A DNA stretch of 64,000 bases, taken from assembly GCA_903887775.1 (NCBI GenBank), contig CAISRB010000011.1:323664-387663 (forward strand), in the 5' to 3' direction. The notes under the pieces are model-generated. The model was given only the letters and a program-made list of their open reading frames with translations. It had not been told where the DNA came from and did not search any database. Below are positions 44,751 through 52,057 of this stretch, piece by piece. The DNA is from an uncultured Bacteroidales bacterium (lineage in GTDB: Bacteria; Bacteroidota; Bacteroidia; Bacteroidales; FEN-979). How positions within the stretch are numbered: the first letter of the stretch is position 1; each line of letters starts with the position of its first letter. Both the position numbers and the translations under genes were made by a program.

Positions 44751-45155
44751 TTATTCGATGTTTTTTAACTGATCAATTGTAATATTAAATGCTTCGGCAT
44801 ATTTTGCCAGTGTTTTATCGCTGAGCCGCTTGAAGAAAGCCGGCCTGCAGTGCAGTTTGAGCTTCCATAGCGACACTCCTGCCATCATCGACAAACCCAT
44901 GGGATCGGCCAGGATCTTTTCCATATAATATACAATGGGGCTTGCTTTTCCTGCCAGGACCTTCTGCCGTGCTTCTTCAATACGTTCGTTAAACAGGTCC
45001 CATGCCTGTTCAAGAGGTACCCTGGTAGTTGTCCCATGGAAACCTACCGATTTTTGAAAGTTCCCGTTCTCATCATAAGAATAAAACAATTCACGGTACT
45101 GACCATAATTTTTATTCTTATATACAGGGTCTGTGTTTTCTTCTGAATTTTCCAT
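44751..45155 (-). CDS. Small HTH-like protein paired with BtrH-like gene (copy B)
   Basis: 134 residues, paralogue of 5843-6253. The tail MAGVSLWKLKLHCRPAFFKR, then LSDKTLAKYAEAF, aligns with ARTGILKWNVRKH and LKKYSMVF of copy A. The N-terminal half differs more (YGQYRELFYSYDENGNF). It is 10 bases upstream of BtrH-like copy B. It may be a DNA-binding regulator or a protein adaptor; its strict pairing with BtrH-like genes favours the second idea. Confidence 0.65.
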   Translation of the reverse strand: MENSEENTDPVYKNKNYGQYRELFYSYDENGNFQKSVGFHGTTTRVPLEQAWDLFNERIEEARQKVLAGKASPIVYYMEKILADPMGLSMMAGVSLWKLKLHCRPAFFKRLSDKTLAKYAEAFNITIDQLKNIE

Positions 45156-45194
45156 CCTGTTTCTTTTATTGAAGTTTGCGAAATTAATTAAAAT

Positions 45195-45605
45195 TTACTT
45201 TTCAAGAAATATCCTGAGCTCGCATTCAGCAATCAGTTCATCATGCAATATGATCTGCCCTGCAACCACTGTGGCATTAAGGATCTCATGCGTGACTGTC
45301 ACCGTGGTTCTGATCTCATCTCCTGATTTCGGAAGTTTGAAGATCTTCAGTTCCCTGATAGCTCCTATAAATCCCGTTTTAGGCTCTTCATCCGCATTGA
45401 GGGTCACAGATGCTATGCCTGCTGCCGCACTTTGTGCAATATTTTCAATCAGTCCGGGTTCCCTGAAGAATCCATCCTCAAGAAAAACATTGTCATCCCT
45501 GATCAGAAAAGTGGTGACAGTTTTCTTGCCGATGATCCCAATGATGCGGTCGACCATCACCATGGGTGGCTTCTGAGGGATATTTATTTCTTTAAATGAT
45601 GCCAT
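45195..45605 (-). CDS. Hot-dog fold 3-hydroxyacyl-ACP dehydratase-like (ApeP/ApeI type)
   Basis: 136 residues. IPQKPPMVMVDRI at 9-21 and FLEDGFFREPGLIENIAQSAA (Glu54) are typical of the second dehydratase family of aryl polyene clusters. The FabZ H-F-P-G motif is absent. It probably works with the FabZ-like protein at 31948-32361 to make the alternating double bonds. The gene overlaps the acyltransferase-radical SAM fusion gene by 22 bases. Confidence 0.82.
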   Translation of the reverse strand: MASFKEINIPQKPPMVMVDRIIGIIGKKTVTTFLIRDDNVFLEDGFFREPGLIENIAQSAAAGIASVTLNADEEPKTGFIGAIRELKIFKLPKSGDEIRTTVTVTHEILNATVVAGQIILHDELIAECELRIFLEK

Positions 45606-47914
45606 AGTGATCCTTTACGGTTTCTGCTTCTCATGCGGTTCATCGATGTTGACACATCCTCATCGGCGAAAACCCAGCGACGCCCGGTCTTTTCAGCTCT
45701 TTCCTTCAGGGTTGCATAATTTACCGACTGTGAAAGATAAAATACGGGTGCGATGATGGGATCATCGGGAGCGATCAGCCCTTCTGCAATGCTGATTTCG
45801 TGCAGTTTTGTCCCGGGGTAGATCCGCATTCCCACATATGGAAAAAATACAGTGTTTTCAATGCGCTTTGAGTTCTCAAAGCTTTCATTTACAGTCTGGT
45901 CGGTTTCACCGTATCCGCCAATGATCATAAAATGGCAGAAATAAACATTTGATTCGTTGCAGTAATCAGACACTCTGACCACTTCATCCACATCAAAGTG
46001 CTTGCCATAAGCCTTGAGGGTGGTATCCGACAGGGATTCCGTGCCAAATTCAATATGGGTAAGGCCGGCCTTTGCAAACAGCCGAAGCACGTCCCTCGAA
46101 AGATTATAAGGCGAGAAATAGGCTCCCCACTTAATCTTCATGTTCGATTTGATGATCTTTTCGGCAAGCTCAATATTGAAATTATTGCTGATATTGAAAA
46201 CCGAGTCGGTGAAAAAGTAATAATCTATATTATGGTGATAGTACAGGTCGCGCAGTGTGTGAAGGATGCGGTCAGGATCAAGATTCCTCACGTTATGCCC
46301 TTCGATAAGGGGATAGGTGCAATAAATACAATTGAACGGGCATCCGCGTTTCGTCTGAATATTGATCATCCCGCTTTTCTGCCAGTAATACTGCACCATG
46401 GCCGGGTCAAATGACAGTTCTGGTGTTTTAATGAACATATCACGGCCGTTCAGCTTTGTCACTCCATCTTTTCTCCAGACAAGCCCCTGGATGCCCAGGT
46501 CAGGAATACCCGTCTCAAGTGATTTTAAAAGCCTGTACAGACTTTCTTCACCCTCGCCTGTAATTCCAAAATCAGGTTGTAAAAGTTCAAACAATTCCGT
46601 TGGATAAATAGAAAATGCGGATCCTCCAATGATAAAAGTTGTAAGAATTCCGGATCCTTTTATAATATCGGCAATTGCTTTGTACCCTGCCACGAAGCTT
46701 TCCTTCGTATAGAAATTGACATCATCGATATTTCTCAGTGAAAGTCCGGTATAATCGGGTTTGTAAGAAATCAGGAGGTTTTTAAGGTCATCATTTCCGT
46801 TAAGATTAGAATCAAATGAAAGGATGTCGAGATCAGGCAATCGCTCACTCAGGTATGAGTATAGGTATGAAAGGCCAAGTGGATAAACCGGGTATGGGTT
46901 TGCATACCGGTTAGCGGATATCAGAAGGAGTTTCCTGTTCCTTTTTTTTTTGATTTCTGTATTATCGCCTTTCGGATTTCCTAAAGGAAGATTAGGATCC
47001 CGCGCCACTGGCTGCTGGTGCGCAATATCGGGCAGCTTCCAGAAATCATAGTAGTTAAACCATTGTAAAGGATATTTATATACCACCGTCTCAAAAGCAT
47101 CTGCAAATTTTATCACTGCAGACGCCAGGATTGCATCCCTTTTCTTCAGGTTATTTGAAAATTCTATATACTGAAGAGGGGTCGAATAAAAATGGTAATG
47201 TGTATTGGTTTCCTTGACTGCAAAAACATAGGCGGCAGGTACATTGAATCTTGCAGCAAGGTTTACAGGGCCTATTGGGAAAGCCGCATTTTTACCAAGG
47301 AATTCAGTGACAACGGTCTTATTTCCTTCGATATAACGATCGCCATGCATGGCAATGATCTCACCTCTTGAGAAAGCTTCCTTGATCTCCTGAAGATGTG
47401 AATAATCTTCCCTGATAATTATAAAGTGAACGTTTCGCTGAAGCACATCCGCCAGGTAACCCTTAATCTTCTGATGTTCTGCATCATACATCAGGATGTT
47501 GATCTTTTTTTCAAGTCTTACAAGAAGTTGCCCGGCAATTTCCCAGTTGCCTGCATGGCCGCTGATCAGCAATCCCCCCTTATCCATCTGACGAAGGTAT
47601 TCCTCTCCTTCAAAATCAAACGTGAACTTATGCTGAAAACCTGCAAGCAATGCAAGTTTATCGACCAGGATCTGGCCAAAAACATAATAATTCCTGTAAA
47701 TGCTGATGAGGGATTTCAGCTTACCGTAGTTCATCCTCTCATGAAAGTACCGGTAAACTGCCCTGAAGGCTTTGCCTGAGGTAAAGATGAAATACGATAC
47801 AACGAAAACTAGCAGAAAATAGGCAAAGGAAATGCCAAAGTTCCTGAGTGTCCAGACAAAAATTTTATAACCAAGGACTCCTCCGCGGGTTTTACCTTCC
47901 CAGGATTCCATCAC
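45584..47914 (-). CDS. LpxL-like acyltransferase fused to radical SAM/B12-type protein
   Basis: 776 residues. Residues 1 to about 295 are an LpxL/HtrB-type lysophospholipid acyltransferase: a membrane helix near 28-48, His120...Glu125 in SGHAGNWEIAG (H-x4-E, normal for LpxL) and GDRYIEGNKTVVTEFLGK. After a polar linker (300-325) a complete B12-type radical SAM protein follows, with Cys525, Cys529 and Cys532 in KRGCPFNCIYC. This half is a paralogue of the protein at 22412-23836. Stand-alone LpxL-like acyltransferases occur in aryl polyene clusters; the fusion ties a radical modification to acyl transfer at the membrane. The frame is open with no sign of a sequencing join. Confidence 0.9.
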   Translation of the reverse strand: MMESWEGKTRGGVLGYKIFVWTLRNFGISFAYFLLVFVVSYFIFTSGKAFRAVYRYFHERMNYGKLKSLISIYRNYYVFGQILVDKLALLAGFQHKFTFDFEGEEYLRQMDKGGLLISGHAGNWEIAGQLLVRLEKKINILMYDAEHQKIKGYLADVLQRNVHFIIIREDYSHLQEIKEAFSRGEIIAMHGDRYIEGNKTVVTEFLGKNAAFPIGPVNLAARFNVPAAYVFAVKETNTHYHFYSTPLQYIEFSNNLKKRDAILASAVIKFADAFETVVYKYPLQWFNYYDFWKLPDIAHQQPVARDPNLPLGNPKGDNTEIKKKRNRKLLLISANRYANPYPVYPLGLSYLYSYLSERLPDLDILSFDSNLNGNDDLKNLLISYKPDYTGLSLRNIDDVNFYTKESFVAGYKAIADIIKGSGILTTFIIGGSAFSIYPTELFELLQPDFGITGEGEESLYRLLKSLETGIPDLGIQGLVWRKDGVTKLNGRDMFIKTPELSFDPAMVQYYWQKSGMINIQTKRGCPFNCIYCTYPLIEGHNVRNLDPDRILHTLRDLYYHHNIDYYFFTDSVFNISNNFNIELAEKIIKSNMKIKWGAYFSPYNLSRDVLRLFAKAGLTHIEFGTESLSDTTLKAYGKHFDVDEVVRVSDYCNESNVYFCHFMIIGGYGETDQTVNESFENSKRIENTVFFPYVGMRIYPGTKLHEISIAEGLIAPDDPIIAPVFYLSQSVNYATLKERAEKTGRRWVFADEDVSTSMNRMRSRNRKGSLWHHLKK

Positions 47915-47916
47915 TG

Positions 47917-48165
47917 CTAATTTGAACGGACACGGTTAATGATATAGTCGTAAAAGTCCTGCAAACTCTTAATATCAGCCATTTCTTCAGCTTTCATTTT
48001 CACTCCGAAGTTACGTTCGATTATGACAAACAGATCAACAAAGTCAAGGCTGTCAATTTCAAGATCTTTCTTAAGATCAGCATTGGGGTTGATTTTTTCT
48101 TCCTCAATCTCTATTTCATCCACCAGTAACTGATTTATCTTAGAGATAATCTCGTCGTTTCGCAT
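47917..48165 (-). CDS. Acyl carrier protein
   Basis: 82 residues with Ser39 in LEIDSLDFVDL, the standard FAS-type ACP site. Two bases upstream of the acyltransferase-radical SAM fusion gene, suggesting it delivers an acyl group to that protein. It has a candidate promoter box of its own. Confidence 0.92.
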   Translation of the reverse strand: MRNDEIISKINQLLVDEIEIEEEKINPNADLKKDLEIDSLDFVDLFVIIERNFGVKMKAEEMADIKSLQDFYDYIINRVRSN

Positions 48166-48187
48166 TTTCAGGACTTCTTACAAAATG

Positions 48188-48195
48188 CAAAAGTA
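48188..48195 (-). promoter_or_regulatory. Possible -7 box before the ACP-fusion-dehydratase genes
   Basis: TACTTTTG on the minus strand (48195-48188), 23 bases before the ACP start, in the 46-base gap after the ketosynthase gene. Matches TAnnTTTG. No -33 box identified. Confidence 0.35.
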
Positions 48196-48211
48196 AGAAA
48201 ATATTTGAGAA

Positions 48212-49435
48212 TCAGAAAGAGGCCTTCTTAACGACGAGTGAGGAATTTGTTCCCCCGAACCCAAAAGAATTTGACAGGAAAGCATTGATCTCATGCGGGA
48301 TTGTTGCAGTTGCAAGGTTAAGGCATGAGGTGGCTTCATCAGGGTTTTCAAAGTTTATATTTGGCGCCACAAAGTTATTATGCATCATTAATGTGGAATA
48401 AATGATCTCACTTGCTCCTCCCATCCACATTTCATGCCCTGTCATCGATTTTGTGCTGCTGACAAGGGGCATTTCTTTTCCGAAGATCTGGTAAATTGCA
48501 AGGGCTTCATTACCATCGCCTGCAGGTGTTGAGGTGGCATGGGCATTAATGTAGTCAATGTCCTTAGGGCTTATCCCTGCAGCTTTAAGCGACATCTGCA
48601 TGGCCCTGGCGGGGCCTTCAACATTTGGCAGGGATATATGTTCTCCGTTCGAAGAGAAGCCGTACCCCACAACCTCTGCAAGTATTGTGGCACCCCGCTT
48701 TTTTGCCGATTCGTAGCTTTCAAGTATCACTGTTGCTGCGCCGCCGCTTGGCACCAGCCCGTCGCGGTCGCGGTCGAACGGCCTTGATGCTTTCGTGGGT
48801 TCTGATTCGCGGACCGAGAAAGCATTCAAGGCATCAAAACTGGCGGTAGACTCCGGGTTGATCTCCTGAGCGCCTCCACAAATAATGACATCCTGCAAAC
48901 CCTGTTTTATCAGGAGGTATCCAATCCCGATCGCATGTGAACCGCTGGCACAGGCGCCGCTCACGGTGAAATTGATGCCCTTAAGCTTAAAGATCACCGA
49001 CAGGTTCATCGAAACGGTTGAGTTCATAGACTGGAATATGTATCCGGAACCTATGAGCATCGTGTCTTTTTTCTTTCGGAGAATGTCAACGGACTCTACG
49101 ACAGGAACCGCGGAGCTGTCATTTCCGTACAGGATCCCGGCTTCGTGCTGATCAAGAAACTTCTGGTCAATACCTGAGTTCTTCAACGCTTCAACTGTAG
49201 CCATATAGGCATATTCTGCCTGTACAGGCATGCCGACGCGCATGCGGCGGTCAAGAATACCTTTAAGAGCGGGGCGTTCAACCATTCCTGTAAGTGCTGA
49301 CCGGAATCCCAGTTCTTTCCGGCTCGCATCAAAAATAATCCCGGACCTTCCATGCCATAACGAGTCTTTTACATCGGCAAGGTTCCTGCCAATGACAGAG
49401 TAGATGCCCATTCCGGTGATGACGACGCGGGTCAT
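48212..49435 (-). CDS. Beta-ketoacyl-ACP synthase, FabF type, behind a repeat tract
   Basis: 407 residues from the Met at 49435 (MTRVVITGMGIYSVIG), the normal KS start. The frame stays open 50 codons upstream, but that stretch only translates the 21-bp repeat as copies of LFAFRFS and is not real coding sequence. Catalytic residues: Cys162 in VSGACASGSHA, His in NAHATSTPAGD (the motif is H-A-T-S-T) and His in GHEMWMGGAS. The C-terminus NSFGFGGTNSSL is standard. It lies just downstream of FabG and the ammonia-lyase, so it may do the first elongation of the aryl starter. Confidence 0.9.
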   Translation of the reverse strand: MTRVVITGMGIYSVIGRNLADVKDSLWHGRSGIIFDASRKELGFRSALTGMVERPALKGILDRRMRVGMPVQAEYAYMATVEALKNSGIDQKFLDQHEAGILYGNDSSAVPVVESVDILRKKKDTMLIGSGYIFQSMNSTVSMNLSVIFKLKGINFTVSGACASGSHAIGIGYLLIKQGLQDVIICGGAQEINPESTASFDALNAFSVRESEPTKASRPFDRDRDGLVPSGGAATVILESYESAKKRGATILAEVVGYGFSSNGEHISLPNVEGPARAMQMSLKAAGISPKDIDYINAHATSTPAGDGNEALAIYQIFGKEMPLVSSTKSMTGHEMWMGGASEIIYSTLMMHNNFVAPNINFENPDEATSCLNLATATIPHEINAFLSNSFGFGGTNSSLVVKKASF

Positions 49436-49439
49436 AGTT

Positions 49440-49544
49440 GAAAAGCGAAAAGCGAAAAGTGAAAAGCGAAAGGCGAAAAGTGAGAAGCGAAAGGCGAAAA
49501 GTGAAAAGCGAAAGGCGAAAAGTGAGAAGCGAAAGGCGAAAAGC
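49440..49544. repeat. Heptanucleotide tandem repeat, 15 units (5 x 21 bp)
   Basis: Fifteen uninterrupted 7-base units, GAAAAGC with variants GAAAAGT, GAAAGGC and GAGAAGC, ordered as five 21-base super-units. It ends 4 bases before the ketosynthase start codon, so on the coding strand a pyrimidine-rich GCTTTTC run occupies the ribosome-binding region. Gain or loss of units would change the leader by 7 bases. The rest of the 188-base gap, 49545-49623, shows no other signal. Confidence 0.9.
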
Positions 49545-49623
49545 GTTTTGGAAAGCCAAAATGAGCAAGCAAATGAAATAAACAATAGCTGCGAATAGAA
49601 GCGAAATTAATCATATCCAGGCT

Positions 49624-50352
49624 TTATGTGTATAAACCGCCATTGACGTTGATTACCGAGCCGGTAATGTATGAGGCTTCGTCGGATGCGAGGAAACGCA
49701 CAGCTGCCGCAACTTCTTCCGGTTTTCCAAACCGGCCCATCGGGATCATCATTTTAAGCTGGCCTTCATCAAGATCTTTCGTCATATCAGTCCTGATGAA
49801 ACCAGGTGCCACTGCGTTCACGGTCACATTCTTTTTTGCAATCTCCTGCGCCAGGGCCTTCGTTGCTGCAATAACCCCACCTTTCGCGGCAGAATAGTTG
49901 GCCTGGCCCGGAAGCCCTTTTATACCGCTAAGGGAGACTACGTTGATGATCCTTCCGAACTTGTTCACCAGCATGTCTTTAATCAGAAACCTCGTGATAT
50001 AGAAGAAACTGTTCAGGTTTGTATTCAGAACATCATGCCATTCCTCGTTTTTCATCCACATCACAAGTGCATCTTTCCTGATGCCTGCATTATTTACAAG
50101 CACATGAATGTATTTGCCTTCATTCCGTTCCTGCCAGGCCTGAAGGGCCTTGTCAGCTGCTTCCTGGCTTGCAACGTCGAACTGCATGATTTCACCGCTG
50201 CCCCCGTTTTCACTGACCATGGCCAGAGTGCGTTCAGCTTCTTCAGTATTTGAATTGTAATTGATGATGACGTAAAAACCATCTTTTGCCAGGCTTGTAC
50301 AGATAGCCCGTCCGATTCCCCGGGATCCGCCAGTCACTAATGCATATCTCAT
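49624..50352 (-). CDS. fabG: 3-oxoacyl-ACP reductase (FabG-type SDR)
   Basis: 242 residues, typical FabG. NADPH-binding TGGSRGIGRAI near the N-terminus, NNAG at 87-90, and the catalytic Ser140, Tyr153 and Lys157 (ANYSAAKGG). The tail YITGSVINVNGGLYT is standard. It reduces the beta-keto groups during polyene synthesis. It is the only ketoreductase in the cluster, so it must serve all KS systems unless the primary FabG helps. Located 27 bases downstream of the ammonia-lyase gene. Confidence 0.93.
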   Translation of the reverse strand: MRYALVTGGSRGIGRAICTSLAKDGFYVIINYNSNTEEAERTLAMVSENGGSGEIMQFDVASQEAADKALQAWQERNEGKYIHVLVNNAGIRKDALVMWMKNEEWHDVLNTNLNSFFYITRFLIKDMLVNKFGRIINVVSLSGIKGLPGQANYSAAKGGVIAATKALAQEIAKKNVTVNAVAPGFIRTDMTKDLDEGQLKMMIPMGRFGKPEEVAAAVRFLASDEASYITGSVINVNGGLYT

Positions 50353-50379
50353 CCAGGAACTGTTATTCAGGTTTGTACT

Positions 50380-51933
50380 TTATTCTTCGACGGAAAACTG
50401 AGGTTTGTTCTCCATAATGTACTGTTCAATATTCCAGATATCCTTATACTTGCTGGTATCCTCGGTGAAAACCGGGACTATTTTCCTGAGGTCTTCATAT
50501 TTGCTCCTCGAATATGAAGAAAGTTTATCCTTTATATTCAGATAATCTATTGCCTGCAATATGGATATCATTTCGATGGCAATCACCTGATAGGTATTAT
50601 CAATTACCTTCATCGTAATTAAAGCTGCGTTGGTTCCCATGCTTACAATATCCTGGTTGTCGTTATTATTTGTGATACTGTGCAACGACATCGGGTAGGA
50701 GAGGGTTTGGTTTTCAGCAACAGTCGAAACGGCCGTAAACTGTGCGCCCTGCATGCCAAGGTTCAGGCCCAGTTTTCCCAGGTTAACAAACGGTGGCAAT
50801 TTCTCATTCAGTTTCGGGTTCATCAGGTAATTCAGCTGACGCTCGGCAAGCATCGACAATTTTGTTATTGCGATCTTCAGTTTGTCCATTTCAAGAGCAA
50901 CATAATCTCCATGAAAATTCCCTCCATGATACACATTATGGTGTTCTCCGTCAATAATAGGGTTATCACTGGTTGAATTCACTTCATTCATGAGGATATG
51001 GGTGGCATAAAGGATCGTATCCTGAACCGGGCCAATGACCTGGGGAACACAGCGAAGGGAATAATATTCCTGGACCTTATGTTTGAACACTTCGACCTCT
51101 ACAGCCTTGTCATCATTATAAAGATGATCGGCACGCCGGCGGATCAACTGGCTGTCTTTGAGGATATACTTCATCGTCCTGGCAACAACTCTCTGGCCAT
51201 GATGGGTCTTCGCACGGTTGAGCCCGTCAGAAAAATGATCATCATAGGACTCCACGATCTCAGTAATCATCGATGATGCGAGGATGGCCCAGTCAGCAAG
51301 GTTCCTGGCATGGATCACATTGATCATTCCTATGCCTGTCATTGCTGATGTACCGTTAATGAGTCCAAGTCCCTCGCGGATATGCATTGAAATAGGAGTA
51401 AGGCCTTCAGCTTTAAAGACATCTGCAGCTGGAAGTGTTTGCCCTTTGTACAAAACATCACCTTCTCCTATAAGATTAAGGGCCAGGTGGGCAAGCTGAA
51501 CAAGATCGCCGCTGGCGCCAACACCTCCATGTTCAGGAATATATGGGTTGACATCGCGGTTAATGAATTCCTTTAAAAGGTCAACAACCTCGATATGGAT
51601 ACCCGACTTGGCCTGGACCAGCGAGCTCACCCTTGCGAGCATAGTGGCTTTGGCATAGAGAGGTGGGAGAGGAGAACCGCATCCTGCAGCGTGACTGCGG
51701 ATAAGGTTGTACTGTAGTTCAAGCTCTCTGTTGCCATTGATCTTAAACTGGGCCATTGGCCCAAGACCGGTATTAATTCCGTAAATAACTTTTCCCTTGG
51801 CAAATTCTTTCAGAAACTCATAATCTTCTTCAACTTTGCGGCGTGCTTCTATATCGATATCGATTTTCTCACCCTCAAAAAGGACTTTAAAGAAATCATT
51901 GACCGTAAGTTTCCTGCTTCCGACTGTAATCAT
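50380..51933 (-). CDS. Aromatic amino acid ammonia-lyase, probably tyrosine ammonia-lyase
   Basis: 517 residues. The MIO-forming Ala140-Ser141-Gly142 is in HGGVGASGDLVQLAHLAL, the catalytic Tyr51 in IYGINTGLGPMAQ, and YHGGNFHGDYVALEMDK is present. The blocks LQYNLIRSH, HGGVGASGDLVQL, QEYYSLRCVPQ and TNNNDNQDIVSMGTN match, from memory, the characterised F. johnsoniae tyrosine ammonia-lyase far better than histidine ammonia-lyases. The substrate-selectivity pair is Ser80-His81. It converts tyrosine to 4-coumarate, the starter of flexirubin and aryl polyene pigments. First gene of the minus-strand cluster, with a good promoter box upstream. Confidence 0.9.
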   Translation of the reverse strand: MITVGSRKLTVNDFFKVLFEGEKIDIDIEARRKVEEDYEFLKEFAKGKVIYGINTGLGPMAQFKINGNRELELQYNLIRSHAAGCGSPLPPLYAKATMLARVSSLVQAKSGIHIEVVDLLKEFINRDVNPYIPEHGGVGASGDLVQLAHLALNLIGEGDVLYKGQTLPAADVFKAEGLTPISMHIREGLGLINGTSAMTGIGMINVIHARNLADWAILASSMITEIVESYDDHFSDGLNRAKTHHGQRVVARTMKYILKDSQLIRRRADHLYNDDKAVEVEVFKHKVQEYYSLRCVPQVIGPVQDTILYATHILMNEVNSTSDNPIIDGEHHNVYHGGNFHGDYVALEMDKLKIAITKLSMLAERQLNYLMNPKLNEKLPPFVNLGKLGLNLGMQGAQFTAVSTVAENQTLSYPMSLHSITNNNDNQDIVSMGTNAALITMKVIDNTYQVIAIEMISILQAIDYLNIKDKLSSYSRSKYEDLRKIVPVFTEDTSKYKDIWNIEQYIMENKPQFSVEE

Positions 51934-51992
51934 GTTCTTTTATTCACTGTTTTAACTTCAGAAAGAAATCCTTCTAAAGCCATTTAATGGTG

Positions 51993-52000
51993 CAAAGGTA
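51993..52000 (-). promoter_or_regulatory. Candidate -7 box of the main cluster promoter
   Basis: TACCTTTG on the minus strand (52000-51993), followed by CACC, about 60 bases upstream of the ammonia-lyase start. A TTG lies about 25 bases further upstream, a little too far for an ideal -33 element. The 124-base divergent gap 51934-52057 is the most likely start of the long minus-strand transcript. Confidence 0.5.
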
Positions 52001-52032
52001 ATTTTTTTTACATTAGCGGGACATCAATTTCT

Positions 52033-52040
52033 TACTTTTG
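52033..52040 (+). promoter_or_regulatory. Candidate -7 box for the CrtI-like gene
   Basis: TACTTTTG at 52033-52040, 17 bases before the ATG at 52058. With the minus-strand box at 51993-52000 it makes a compact divergent promoter region. No clear -33 box. Confidence 0.4.
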
Positions 52041-52057
52041 ATACATAGTATAATAAA

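Noticed and set aside
49440-49544. CRISPR-like array
   Set aside because: The units are 7 bases and contiguous, with no spacers; no cas genes anywhere in the window.
49436-49585. 50-residue N-terminal extension of the ketosynthase built of LFAFRFS repeats
   Set aside because: It is only the translation of the 21-bp repeat; the standard KS start MTRVVITGMG at 49435 is far more likely.
49329-49598. Other open frames over the repeat tract on both strands
   Set aside because: Low-complexity products of the heptad repeat with no independent support.
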